Shown piece by piece: positions 50,059-59,450 of a stretch of 62,708 nt of DNA; the stretch's first letter is position 1, and every line of letters starts with the position of its first letter. The translations under genes were made by a program, and so were the position numbers. Source of the stretch: JBDRHL01 sp043816955 (lineage in GTDB: Bacteria > Planctomycetota > Phycisphaerae > Sedimentisphaerales > CAYZTY01); contig JBDRHL010000034.1 in NCBI GenBank assembly GCA_043816955.1, positions 1-62,708 on the forward strand, written 5' to 3'. A model generated the notes under the pieces. It ran no database searches and was not told where the DNA came from. It worked only from the letters and a program-made list of their open reading frames with translations.

Positions 50059-50664
50059 TCATATTGCCTCTATTTTTTTATCTTTTGCCTTTGTTGCTTT
50101 GTGATCTATTATGAGGCGAATTACCAATCCCGCGATAAGACAGACAGTAGTTCCTATGCCGAAGATAATGAACAATGAACTTGAAATTCCAAGGTTAACA
50201 GCCGACTTATAATGGTCAGCCTCGCCGCGATAAAAATAAGGATGCCAGTTATGAAACCAGACAGCCCTTGGAAACCCCCAGATTGATAATGTCTCCGTGA
50301 AGATGTCATAGCACCACAGGCTCAGACACACCAAAACAACATACATAAATCCTTTCCAACGTCTAACCCAGAGCAAAATAACGGCTAATACGGATACACA
50401 CCATGTGCTAAGCGGAGCCGCAATGTTCACAATATCACGGCTGCCAGGGGCGCCTACATAATCCATTCTGCCGGGCAGACCAGGTTTTCCAAATTCCGGC
50501 CAAATTTGCACGTTAAAAAGGTCAAGTAAGGTGATTCGCCCACCCATCAAGATGGCAGTTAAACAATGTCCGACAACCTCGTGCCACACGGCCATAAGGA
50601 GCATGCAAAGCGGCAAACAGAACAAAAAAAGCAGAGCCGGTCTGATCTTACTTTTTCCAATCAT
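50059..50664 (-). CDS. putative M50-like membrane metalloprotease
   Basis: Encodes 201 residues from the ATG at 50664 (GGAG upstream). Four or five membrane segments. The first carries HEVVGH (about residues 29-34, AVWHEVVGHCLTAIL), an HExxH motif within a membrane helix as in site-2-protease/M50 proteins. A later segment LWCYDIFTETL could supply an acidic third ligand, but the usual NPDG motif is not seen. With no PDZ domain, it resembles the small M50-like families of unknown function. Stand-alone, on the same strand as miaA. Confidence 0.6.
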   Translation of the reverse strand: MIGKSKIRPALLFLFCLPLCMLLMAVWHEVVGHCLTAILMGGRITLLDLFNVQIWPEFGKPGLPGRMDYVGAPGSRDIVNIAAPLSTWCVSVLAVILLWVRRWKGFMYVVLVCLSLWCYDIFTETLSIWGFPRAVWFHNWHPYFYRGEADHYKSAVNLGISSSLFIIFGIGTTVCLIAGLVIRLIIDHKATKAKDKKIEAI

Positions 50665-50698
50665 CAAATTCTCCCATTGATTACGAAGATTTTAATCG

Positions 50699-51631
50699 CT
50701 ATTTCCCCTGAACAACATTCATGACCCGCTCCACGATTTCCTCAGAGCTTTCTTCCGCCCCGATATCGATCCACTCGACCCCCTTGAATGTCTTGAACCA
50801 TGTCCTTTGCCCCTTTGCCATCCTCCGGGTATTCTTTTTGATCTGCTCTGCCGCATCATCGAGACTTATTTGTCCAGCCACATGCCTGATTATCTCTGCA
50901 TAGCCGATAGCGCACGCAGCCTGCTGACTTAACGCCTTGCTTTCACCAAGCAGCGAACGAACCTCATCCACCAGCCCCATATCGATCATTCTTTTTACCC
51001 GCCAGTTTATTCGCCTGCTTGCGTCAGCCTTGTCGCGTCGCAGACCAATTATTCGCCAGTTGCCCAGAGGTTTACTCGCGTTGAACTGTCCCTGCAGCGA
51101 TGATATCCCCCCTCCTGTTAGTTCGTATATCTCCATCGCCCGGATTATGCGTTTCCTGTCATTCGGATGAATCCTTCCAGCGGCCTCCGGATCAATCGCC
51201 ATAAGCTCCCCATGCAGACTGGCAGAACCCTCCTGTTCGATTCGTTGTTCGAGTTTTTCCCGAATGGCGGCATCCGTCCCCGGCCCTTTGAACAGCCCGT
51301 AAAGAAGCGCCTTGACATACATTGCCGTTCCGCCCACCGCGATCACTCTTTTACCTTGTGATTTAATCCGCTCTATCGCCTCATTTGCAAGCTCAACAAA
51401 CCGCGCCACACTGAAAGACTCGCTTGGCTCGACAATATCAATAAGATGATACTCCACCTTCTCTCGCCATTCCTCAGGCGGTTTGGACGTACCAATATCC
51501 ATCCTGCGGTATACCTTCATCGAGTCTACGCTCAGTATCTGTCCATCACAGGCCTTTGCAATCTCAAATGCTGCTTGGCTCTTACCAGACGCTGTTACCC
51601 CCAGAATTAAGATCATCTCGCTGTCAGCCAT
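50699..51631 (-). CDS. miaA: tRNA dimethylallyltransferase
   Basis: Encodes 310 residues. Adds an isopentenyl group to A37 of tRNAs reading UNN codons. P-loop LGVTASGKS, the substrate-binding DSMKVYRRMDIGTSKP, and VGGTAMYVKALLYGLF are diagnostic; the C-terminal RMAKGQRTWFK segment contacts tRNA. It is divergent from ispA, whose pathway (DMAPP) supplies its substrate, a meaningful neighbourhood though not an operon. Confidence 0.95.
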   Translation of the reverse strand: MADSEMILILGVTASGKSQAAFEIAKACDGQILSVDSMKVYRRMDIGTSKPPEEWREKVEYHLIDIVEPSESFSVARFVELANEAIERIKSQGKRVIAVGGTAMYVKALLYGLFKGPGTDAAIREKLEQRIEQEGSASLHGELMAIDPEAAGRIHPNDRKRIIRAMEIYELTGGGISSLQGQFNASKPLGNWRIIGLRRDKADASRRINWRVKRMIDMGLVDEVRSLLGESKALSQQAACAIGYAEIIRHVAGQISLDDAAEQIKKNTRRMAKGQRTWFKTFKGVEWIDIGAEESSEEIVERVMNVVQGK

Positions 51632-51738
51632 AATTTCCTGTGCTCAAAGCTATAAAACCGCTATAATACTGTTCCTCAACGAAAAAGGCTAATATTATGA
51701 TCCGGTGATTTATTGCCCTTGTCTTGTGGAATAATGCG

Positions 51739-52620
51739 ATGAAGTTTAATACCGCTCTTACTGCTAAAGCCGAACTGGTAAACACAATCCTTTCGGACTG
51801 CCTGGCAGCCCGAAAGGACAACCATCCCGACATTCATGCCGCCATGAACTATACCCTCCGGGCTCCGGGAAAAAGAATTCGCGGCATACTAGTCCTGTAC
51901 TGCTGTGAGCTGATCTGTGGTCGGATAAACCCAGCCGCAAAAACCGCCGCCGCCGCCATAGAGATGATACATACGTATTCACTCATACACGACGACCTGC
52001 CTGCGATAGACAACGACAACATGCGCCGCGGCAGGCCCAGCTGCCATAAAGCCTTTGACGAAGCTACCGCTATCCTCGCTGGAGATGCCCTGTTAACTCT
52101 TGCATTTGAAACCCTTGCCCTCGACATACCGGAGCCTCAAATCGCTGTTAAGATCATCGCCGAACTGGCCCGCTCAGCAGGATCAGCAGGCATGATCGGT
52201 GGCCAGATCGCCGACATAAAAGGCCAGAATACCGCCGGAACACAGCAGATTCTTGACTACATTCACACAAACAAGACTGCCAAGCTCTTCCAGGCCGCCT
52301 GTGCAATCGGTGCCGTCGCTGCCCATGCTGACCAGCAGCAGTATGACCATATCGCACGGTACGGCTTGAACCTCGGCCTGGCTTTCCAGGTCGCAGATGA
52401 CATTCTTGATCTCTCAGCTACCACTCAGCAGCTTGGAAAGACCGCCGGCAAGGACACCACGCAGGGAAAACTTACATATCCTTTTCTGCTGGGCATGGAA
52501 GAGTCCCAAAAGATAGCCGCCCGGCTCGTTGAAAATGCGATAAATGCTCTCGATATCTTCGGCCCAGCCGCCCAGCCGCTCACCGACCTGGCTAAAGCTT
52601 TGCTCGAAAGATCCAGATAA
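51739..52620 (+). CDS. ispA: polyprenyl diphosphate synthase (farnesyl/geranylgeranyl type)
   Basis: Encodes 293 residues from the ATG at 51739; a TTG 15 bases upstream is less likely. Both aspartate-rich motifs are present: the first, HDDLPAIDNDNMRRGRPS (a DDxxxxD type), and the second, QVADDILD. It condenses IPP with allylic diphosphates to make C15 or C20 chains; the product length is not certain. It is followed by dxs after only 2 bases, placing chain elongation and precursor supply in one operon. Confidence 0.92.
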   Translation: MKFNTALTAKAELVNTILSDCLAARKDNHPDIHAAMNYTLRAPGKRIRGILVLYCCELICGRINPAAKTAAAAIEMIHTYSLIHDDLPAIDNDNMRRGRPSCHKAFDEATAILAGDALLTLAFETLALDIPEPQIAVKIIAELARSAGSAGMIGGQIADIKGQNTAGTQQILDYIHTNKTAKLFQAACAIGAVAAHADQQQYDHIARYGLNLGLAFQVADDILDLSATTQQLGKTAGKDTTQGKLTYPFLLGMEESQKIAARLVENAINALDIFGPAAQPLTDLAKALLERSR

Positions 52621-52622
52621 TA

Positions 52623-54506
52623 ATGAGCCTGTTATTGGAAAAAATAGATAAACCCGAAGATTTGCGATCACTGACCTCCGAGGCACTGGTCCGATTAGCT
52701 GACGAGATACGACAGCTCATTATCGACTCTGTCGGCAAAAACGGCGGACACCTCGCAAGCAATCTTGGTGTCGTCGAACTGACCATTGCGATGCATCATG
52801 CCTTCGATTTTCACAAAGACTTTTTACTCTGGGATGTCGGCCACCAGTGTTACGCACACAAAATCCTGACCGGTCGAAGAAAAGGCTTTGAACGCCTCAG
52901 ACGATCGGATGGAATAAGCGGCTTCCCCTCGCCAGCCGAAAGCCCCTGTGACCTCTTCGAGGTCGGACACGCAGGAACCGCTGTCGGGACCGCTCTGGGA
53001 ATGGCCTTGGCCGCCCAGAACATCGGTATCCAAAACAAAATCGTCGCATTGGTGGGAGATGCCAGCATCTTTAACGGCTTGTCTTTTGAAGCCCTTAACA
53101 ACCTCAGCCTCGTCAAAAGACAATTACTCATCGTCCTTAACGACAACTCCATGGCAATCGATGTTACCCAGGGAGCACTGGCAAAGTTCCTCGCCAAAAT
53201 CAGACTCAGCCACACTTACGAGGATATGAGAAGAATCACAAGCAGCATCCTCGAACATCTACCCGTTATCGGAAAACCCGTTGACGGCGCAATCGAAAAA
53301 ATCAAAAAAAGTATCCGAATGGCCCTCTCGCCAAGCCAGTTGTTTGAAAGTCTTAACATCCCCTATTTTGGACCCGTGAACGGCCATGATATCGACTCGC
53401 TGATAAAACTTTTCAATGCTATCGCCCACCTCGAATATCCTGCCATACTGCACGTCTACACGAAAAAGGGACAAGGCTTCAGGCCCGCCGACGACGATCC
53501 CCGGCGCTTCCACTCCACCGGCCCTTTCCATATCAGCGCAAATACCGATGTCATTGAAGTTAACTCAAAGGGCAGGACCTTCACCGATGCCTTCAGCGAC
53601 GCCGTCGTCCAGCTTGCCGAAAAAGACCAGAGAATCATTGGCATCACTGCTGCTATGTCCGACGGTACCGGCCTGGTTAAGTTCCGTGACAAATTCAGGG
53701 ACCGCTACTTTGATGTCGGTATTGCTGAAAGCGCCGCTGTCGATATCGCCGCAGGAATCGCGAAGAAAAATTTAAGACCCCTCGTTTGTATCTACTCGAC
53801 CTTCCTGCAGAGAAGTTACGATCAGATATTCCAGGAAGTCGCGCTGCAGGATCTGCCTGTCATTTTCTGCATCGACCGCGCCGGATTGGTCGGCGCCGAC
53901 GGCCCCACCCATCACGGAATGATGGATATTGCGTTTCTGCGAACCCTGCCGAATATGGTGCTCATCAGTCCCTCTGACGAAACGGAACTCAAAGCCGCTC
54001 TCGAATTTGCCCTGAATCTTAACCATCCTGTAGCAATTCGATACCCAAAAGATACGCTGCCTGTCTGGGACTCCAACATGACCTTTTCCACCCAGCCGTT
54101 CCGACTGGGAAAAAGCATTTATGTTCAGCAGACCGATCAGCCAAAAGCTGTCGTCGTTGCCTACGGCAGCATACTCGCCGAAGTTGTCAAGGCTGCAAAT
54201 ATCCTCCATGTCGGGGGAATAAACATCGACATAATAAATGCACGATTTGCAAAACCCCTGGATCAGCAGATTATCTCCCTCTTGGCTCGCCAGATTTGCG
54301 TAATAACCCTTGAAGATCACTATCTCCACGGCGGTTTTGGCTCGGCGGTTCTCGAACAGGCTGCAAAAGATCTAAAGACCATACAGGCAAAAGTCATTTG
54401 CCTTGCCGCCCCGGATGGATTCATCGAACGTAACTCCCGCTCCGCCCAAATGGCACAGGCCGGGATTGACGCCAATGCTGTCGTAGAAAAAATCCGATCT
54501 TTATAG
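52623..54506 (+). CDS. dxs: 1-deoxy-D-xylulose-5-phosphate synthase
   Basis: Encodes 627 residues. First enzyme of the MEP isoprenoid pathway, condensing pyruvate and glyceraldehyde 3-phosphate with ThDP. GGHLASNLGVVELT, WDVGHQCYAHKILTGR, the ThDP motif VGDASIFNGLSFEALNN and GADGPTHHGMMDIAFL are all present; full length. The stop-to-start gap from ispA is 2 bases. It is upstream of nadK by 76 bases. Confidence 0.97.
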   Translation: MSLLLEKIDKPEDLRSLTSEALVRLADEIRQLIIDSVGKNGGHLASNLGVVELTIAMHHAFDFHKDFLLWDVGHQCYAHKILTGRRKGFERLRRSDGISGFPSPAESPCDLFEVGHAGTAVGTALGMALAAQNIGIQNKIVALVGDASIFNGLSFEALNNLSLVKRQLLIVLNDNSMAIDVTQGALAKFLAKIRLSHTYEDMRRITSSILEHLPVIGKPVDGAIEKIKKSIRMALSPSQLFESLNIPYFGPVNGHDIDSLIKLFNAIAHLEYPAILHVYTKKGQGFRPADDDPRRFHSTGPFHISANTDVIEVNSKGRTFTDAFSDAVVQLAEKDQRIIGITAAMSDGTGLVKFRDKFRDRYFDVGIAESAAVDIAAGIAKKNLRPLVCIYSTFLQRSYDQIFQEVALQDLPVIFCIDRAGLVGADGPTHHGMMDIAFLRTLPNMVLISPSDETELKAALEFALNLNHPVAIRYPKDTLPVWDSNMTFSTQPFRLGKSIYVQQTDQPKAVVVAYGSILAEVVKAANILHVGGINIDIINARFAKPLDQQIISLLARQICVITLEDHYLHGGFGSAVLEQAAKDLKTIQAKVICLAAPDGFIERNSRSAQMAQAGIDANAVVEKIRSL

Positions 54507-54582
54507 CTGATTTTTCCACCGCGCCGGTGTAAAATGTATTCTGACAATAGCGAGAATTCTTGGTCAGATTAGGATAATCAAA

Positions 54583-55461
54583 ATGGCGGCAGCAAATACT
54601 GAATCTCCCATTAAGCTTATAATCTTCGGCGATCCGCAAAGACCCAACGTCGCAGAGGCGGTCGAAGAGTTTATCGACTTCATTGACCAAAAAGCACAGA
54701 TACTCGCCAATTGCTTCAGGGGGGATTGTGCCGTCGACCTTCTCAGTCAGGCTGACTATGCTGTCGTCTTCGGCGGAGATGGCACGATCCTTTCCGCGGC
54801 ACGGGACCTGAGTGATACCGATGTCCCCGTTATCGGAATTAACGTCGGTAAACTCGGATTTCTCGCAGAATTCAGCGTCGAAGAGCTAAAAAACCTCTTC
54901 GACCGGGTAGTGAAAAAGCAGTTAGTCATCGAAAAGAGAATGATCCTCCAATGCACTGTATTGAGAGACGGCAAAGATAAATTTTCTTCTACCGCAATAA
55001 ACGACGTCGTTATTTGTGCAGGCCCCCCCTTCAACATGATTGAGCTGAAAATGACCGTCGAAAAGCAGCAGCTTGCCGGATGCGTTAGCGACGGTCTGAT
55101 AATATCAACCCCCACGGGCTCAACCGCCTATAATCTCTCATGTGGAGGCCCTATTCTCGCCGCCAATCTCGCCGCTATCGTTATCACACCCTTAAGTCCG
55201 CATTCTCTGAGTTTCAGACCGATTGTCATTAACGCTCAGAACTTTGTCGATGTTATTCCGGTACGTGTTAATAGCGGCACTGCTCTCTTGCTCGATGGCG
55301 TCGTCTCAAGCGACGTGAAAATAGGTGATGTTATCAGAATTAGCAGACATAAAGGTGCGTTTTTGGTCGTCAATAACCCCCTCAGGACACAATGGGATGC
55401 CCTGGCAAGTAAACTAAGCTGGGCAGGCATGCCGAAGTATTACGATAGATACAAAAAATGA
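54583..55461 (+). CDS. nadK: NAD kinase
   Basis: Encodes 292 residues. Phosphorylates NAD to NADP. The GGDGT motif (VVFGGDGTILSAARDL), the stretch GKLGFLAEF and the NAD-binding SDGLIISTPTGSTAYNLS are diagnostic. The stop overlaps the next ATG by 4 bases (ATGA), coupling it to the TPR protein gene. NADPH from this step is needed by the neighbouring MEP pathway. Confidence 0.95.
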   Translation: MAAANTESPIKLIIFGDPQRPNVAEAVEEFIDFIDQKAQILANCFRGDCAVDLLSQADYAVVFGGDGTILSAARDLSDTDVPVIGINVGKLGFLAEFSVEELKNLFDRVVKKQLVIEKRMILQCTVLRDGKDKFSSTAINDVVICAGPPFNMIELKMTVEKQQLAGCVSDGLIISTPTGSTAYNLSCGGPILAANLAAIVITPLSPHSLSFRPIVINAQNFVDVIPVRVNSGTALLLDGVVSSDVKIGDVIRISRHKGAFLVVNNPLRTQWDALASKLSWAGMPKYYDRYKK

Positions 55462-56957
55462 GACACGTTTGGAAAAAAAAGTTATCGATCTTCTGTATAG
55501 CGGCACTCCTTCTGCTCTGTTCCGCGCAGAATCTCCTGGCCGCCGGCTCCCAGTACACTAACGTGGGTAACCCTGTTCTGGATCCGACTCGCACACACGG
55601 CATAACCACGCATGATCAGCCCATACAAGGCCCCCAGTACGGCCCGCCGGGAGAATATGGCAATCTCGTCGTTACTGGAAGGATCTCTCAAGGCAAGCAT
55701 TTTCGCGGCGTCGTACCCTATAACTCCACTTCAGATTTAGGCGTTACACTCGGAAGCGATGATATCGAAGACTTCCTCAGAAGGTCAGCCCCCCCAGCCG
55801 CCTCACGCTCACCAGGTACTGCAACACCATATTACCTGTCCTCACGTACCGTCACTTCAATGAGAAGAGGCCAGGGTTCAGGACTGGAATATCCACGCAT
55901 TACAGCAGATGGCCGCTCAGATGGTTTTATTCCTCCAATACAATCTGTCGAGCCCGTACAAATCGTTTCCCCGCCCCTGGCATACTATACCAAATTCAGG
56001 CCCATCGAGAGAACGCCGAAACAACTGAGCGATCTTATCGATCGCCAGCTCCGGCAGAATCAATTGCAGCCCGATCAAACTCAGGACCAGCAGGACCAGC
56101 AGTACCAGGCCGATATGGATAAACTACAGAAAGGACTCACTGAAGTTGAGCAGCGAGCCGAAAAACTCAAGGATAGATTATTCGATGAATCCCTGACACC
56201 TCCCGAGCCGTGGAAACCTCAGGACGAAACTGTCAAACCGCTCCAGCCCCCTGGCCCTTTCGAAAAAATCACCCCTCTTGAGCAGATCGACGTCTACGAA
56301 CAAATGCTCCGCTTGACGGGACAGGAACCGAATGATCGTCGACCTGCCGAAGTTGAACAACCTCCCGTCGAGCAGCCTGCCGGGGAAAAAGCCGCGGAAA
56401 AGCCCGCTCAGCCCATGCCATCTTACGGTTTGGAAAGTCGAACGGGACAAGCCTTGATGGGGCTTTACAAATCATTTGCAGGCCCGAAGAAAAACAAGTT
56501 CAACGAGTACATGGCCCTCGCTGAAAAGTATATGAAAATGGGCAAATACTACAAAGCTGCCGACACCTATACACTCGCTGCCATTTATGAACCTGATAAT
56601 CCCCTCTCCTATGCCGGAAAAGCATATGCCCTCCTGGCCGCCGGAGAGTATATGAGCAGTGCCTTTTTCCTCTCCAAAGCGATAAAAATCTTTCCGCAGT
56701 ATGCTCTCGTCAAAGTCGATATTGTTGAAATGATAGGCGACAGGGATAAGCTCGAAAGCAGAATCGTTGATCTTCTCGAATGGCGCGACGCCACTCTTGC
56801 ACCCGAGCTTGAGTTCCTCCTTGCATACATTTATTACCAGACCGGCAACCTGCCAAAAGCTGCCGAGCTTATCGAGTCCGCTTACGAGCAGATGCGCGAC
56901 GCACCCGCTGTCGATACCTTAAGAAAGGTAATTAGCGATAGCCGCCTAAAAGAGTAA
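55458..56957 (+). CDS. exported TPR-repeat protein
   Basis: Encodes 499 residues. A signal peptide (~1-29, ending NLLAA) predicts export. Residues ~30-330 are low complexity, rich in Pro and Gln, with a possible coiled coil (DMDKLQKGLTEVEQRAEKLK). Residues ~350-499 hold tetratricopeptide-like helices (KYYKAADTYTLAAIYEPDNP; GEYMSSAFFLSKAIKIFPQ), a protein-interaction module. No enzymatic motif. ATGA overlap with nadK means co-expression, but there is no obvious functional link; likely an envelope scaffold or secretion-related adaptor. Confidence 0.8.
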   Translation: MRHVWKKKLSIFCIAALLLLCSAQNLLAAGSQYTNVGNPVLDPTRTHGITTHDQPIQGPQYGPPGEYGNLVVTGRISQGKHFRGVVPYNSTSDLGVTLGSDDIEDFLRRSAPPAASRSPGTATPYYLSSRTVTSMRRGQGSGLEYPRITADGRSDGFIPPIQSVEPVQIVSPPLAYYTKFRPIERTPKQLSDLIDRQLRQNQLQPDQTQDQQDQQYQADMDKLQKGLTEVEQRAEKLKDRLFDESLTPPEPWKPQDETVKPLQPPGPFEKITPLEQIDVYEQMLRLTGQEPNDRRPAEVEQPPVEQPAGEKAAEKPAQPMPSYGLESRTGQALMGLYKSFAGPKKNKFNEYMALAEKYMKMGKYYKAADTYTLAAIYEPDNPLSYAGKAYALLAAGEYMSSAFFLSKAIKIFPQYALVKVDIVEMIGDRDKLESRIVDLLEWRDATLAPELEFLLAYIYYQTGNLPKAAELIESAYEQMRDAPAVDTLRKVISDSRLKE

Positions 56958-56970
56958 TCAAGAGACCCAT

Positions 56971-58950
56971 GTGATTTATATCAATCAGCAACCTGCCTTG
57001 AATGTTTCCGAAATATTTAGCCCCAATGGCGATATTGCCCGCGCATACACCGGCTTTGAGACAAGACCCCAGCAGTTGAAAATGGCCTGCGCCGTACAAA
57101 CCGCCTTCGAAAAACCCGCTTACCTGGTCGTGGAAGCCGGCACCGGCGTTGGAAAAAGCTTCGCCTATCTCGTGCCCGCCGTCAGCCAGGTCCTCACCGC
57201 AAAAGCAAAAGTCCTCATCAGCACATTCACCATCACTCTGCAGGAGCAGTTGATAAATAAAGATATCCCCTTCCTCATCCGCGCTATTGACCGCCCCTTT
57301 ACCGCCGTTCTCGCAAAGGGAAGAGCAAACTACCTCTGTCTGCGAAGAATGAACTTTGCCAAAAGACGCGGGCAGAGCCTGTTCAACGATTTCGGAAAGT
57401 CCCTCCAGGATATAATTCAATGGGCTTCTCAGACAGCCGATGGTTCCCTCAGCGATCTCACCTTCCCCGTTAGCGCTAATCTCTGGGATGCTGTCAAAAG
57501 CGAGCACGGAAACTGCAAAGCAAGAAAATGCCCCCACTACAGAAACTGCTTCTACTGGCGGGCCAGAAGAAAACTTGAATCCGCCGATATTATCATCGCA
57601 AACCACGCCTTGCTTTTCAGCGATCTTATTCTCAAACAGCAGCACACCGGCATCCTCCCTGAATACAGATACATCGTCATCGACGAAGCACATAACATCG
57701 AACACGTCGCCGAAGAGCAGTTTGGCATCGAAATAAGCAACTTCACTTTTTCATTCCTCTTTAGCGCCTTGTACAACCCCGTAACAAAAAAAGGCATACT
57801 CACCTTCGCTCCCCACGCCGACAGTGCCGTTGCCGCCGTTGCCGCCTGTTCAAAAGCTGCGAAAAACTTCTTCAGAGAAATAAAAGCCTGGTACGAGCTT
57901 AACAAAAATCTGAACAACGGAAGATGTTACCCGAACTTTCTTACCGATACCATTACCGAGCCTGTTAAACACCTCCGCTCCTCTCTCGCAAAGCTCGCGA
58001 AAAACACCCCGGACGAAGATGAAAAACTCGAACTGGATAGATTCATCGACCGGATAAGAAAACTCGAACAGGACCTCACCGAATTCCTCACCCAGCCCAA
58101 AAGCCAAAACGTGTACTGGATTGAATTGTCAGGCCCCGCCGCAAGACGATGCGTGCTGCAAAGCGCCCCTGTAAACGTCGCTCCCCACATCAGCCGGACA
58201 CTCTTCGACAACTACGAATCCGTCATACTCACAAGCGCTACCCTCAGCACGGACGGCAAAAAAGATAAAACCGGATTCGATTTCTTCACCGGCAGAATCG
58301 GACTTCAGAACTTCGAACACCTTCAGCTCGGCTCACCCTTTGACTACAACAGGCAGGTTACTATGTACATCGAAACCGACCTGCCCGATCCCAACACCGA
58401 AGATTTCACCGACGCCGCCGTCAACGCCGTAAAAAAATACATCAGGCTCACAGCCGCAAAGGCCTTCGTACTGTTCACAAGCTATACCATGCTCAACGAC
58501 ATGGCCGAAAAAATCGAAGACTGGCTCAACAAAAACAACATAAAATTGCTCCGCCAGGGTGCCGGAATCGACCGCTCAAAACTCCTCACCGATTTCAGAA
58601 CCGGCTCCCCCAGCGTGCTCTTCGGGACCGACAGCTTCTGGCAGGGTGTCGACGTCCCGGGCCAGGCACTCAGCAACGTCATTATCGTAAAACTTCCCTT
58701 CGCTGTCCCCAATCACCCCCTTATCGCAGGAAAACTTGAGCAGATCAGGTCACAAGGCCAAAACCCCTTCTATAAATACCAGCTCCCCACCGCCATTATA
58801 AAATTCAAGCAGGGCTTCGGCAGGCTCATAAGAAACAAAACCGACACAGGCATCGTCGTCGTCCTCGACAGCAGAATCATACACAAAACCTACGGCAGAA
58901 TGTTCCTCGACGCTGTCCCCCAATGCCGCCTAAAACTCGTCTCAAAATAA
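56971..58950 (+). CDS. dinG: DinG-family ATP-dependent helicase
   Basis: Encodes 659 residues from a GTG. XPD-like superfamily 2 helicase: Walker A EAGTGVGKSFAYLVPA (Gly57 to Lys62), DEAH box VIDEAHNIEHVAEEQ, motif III LTSATLSTDGKK, motif VI QGFGRLIRNKTDTG. Four cysteines between Walker A and DEAH (one in NYLCLRR and three in CKARKCPHYRNC) are placed to bind the [4Fe-4S] cluster typical of this family. It unwinds DNA, probably in repair. Last gene of the ispA-dxs-nadK-TPR run; a terminator lies about 190 bases beyond. Confidence 0.92.
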   Translation: MIYINQQPALNVSEIFSPNGDIARAYTGFETRPQQLKMACAVQTAFEKPAYLVVEAGTGVGKSFAYLVPAVSQVLTAKAKVLISTFTITLQEQLINKDIPFLIRAIDRPFTAVLAKGRANYLCLRRMNFAKRRGQSLFNDFGKSLQDIIQWASQTADGSLSDLTFPVSANLWDAVKSEHGNCKARKCPHYRNCFYWRARRKLESADIIIANHALLFSDLILKQQHTGILPEYRYIVIDEAHNIEHVAEEQFGIEISNFTFSFLFSALYNPVTKKGILTFAPHADSAVAAVAACSKAAKNFFREIKAWYELNKNLNNGRCYPNFLTDTITEPVKHLRSSLAKLAKNTPDEDEKLELDRFIDRIRKLEQDLTEFLTQPKSQNVYWIELSGPAARRCVLQSAPVNVAPHISRTLFDNYESVILTSATLSTDGKKDKTGFDFFTGRIGLQNFEHLQLGSPFDYNRQVTMYIETDLPDPNTEDFTDAAVNAVKKYIRLTAAKAFVLFTSYTMLNDMAEKIEDWLNKNNIKLLRQGAGIDRSKLLTDFRTGSPSVLFGTDSFWQGVDVPGQALSNVIIVKLPFAVPNHPLIAGKLEQIRSQGQNPFYKYQLPTAIIKFKQGFGRLIRNKTDTGIVVVLDSRIIHKTYGRMFLDAVPQCRLKLVSK

Positions 58951-58999
58951 ACTCCCTGCGCCTTCTACTACTCCATAACGTTTGATTTTGGGCTTTGTC

Positions 59000-59041
59000 A
59001 TTCCCGCGAAGCCTGTCCTCGCGAAGGCGGGGAGCGGGAAT
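59000..59041. repeat. REP-like palindromic hairpin
   Basis: ATTCCCGC (59000-59007) pairs with GCGGGAAT (59034-59041) around a 26-base GC-rich centre that itself can fold. The motif GTCATTCCCGCGAAG through CGGGAATCCAG resembles a dispersed extragenic palindrome known from several unrelated bacterial genomes. Only one copy lies in this window. Confidence 0.6.
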
Positions 59042-59138
59042 CCAGTTTGTTAATGAGATTAATTCCGTATCGAAATGAAACGCTTTGACCCATAAATTCA
59101 AATGTTACGATATTCTACTCTTTCCCCCCAAAAGTTAG

Positions 59139-59166
59139 CCCCCAGACTCGTTCTGGCGGGTTTTTT
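59139..59166 (+). terminator. intrinsic terminator downstream of dinG
   Basis: Stem CCC-CCAGA / TCTGG-(C)-GGG with a five-base loop, followed by TTTTTT (59161-59166). The only obvious transcript it could end comes from dinG and the genes before it. Confidence 0.65.
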
Positions 59167-59450
59167 CTTACCCTCACCTCCCCAGTTTTCCTCTTCACCC
59201 CCAAAATACAACAACCAGCCATTATTCCTCTTGATTACAGGCCGCCTTTATTGTACACTATTTACAACAATGACCCTAACGCTATAAGTGGGAGAAGATT
59301 AAGAGGAGCGAAAACCGAGGAGGCAGAGAGATAAAACTCGGGGAGCACAACCCTCTAAGAATTCAAAAAAAACAAAGCCCCAACCGTAAGGGAGGGGACA
59401 AAAAAGAATTTTTTTGTTTCGCATTAACCTTTTTTGAGGAGGACTAAAAA

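Larger units (their letters stand above)
58951..59450. other. intergenic region with hairpin repeat and terminator
   Basis: About 500 bases. It holds the hairpin repeat at 59000-59041 and the terminator at 59139-59166. The remainder, up to the GAGGAGG ribosome site at 59435-59442, is A/T- and pyrimidine-rich. A 61-residue open frame at 59102-59287 lies over the terminator and is not believed. Confidence 0.55.

Noticed and set aside
59102..59287. 61-residue ORF
   Set aside because: It runs across an intrinsic terminator hairpin and T-run, and has no ribosome site or recognisable feature.
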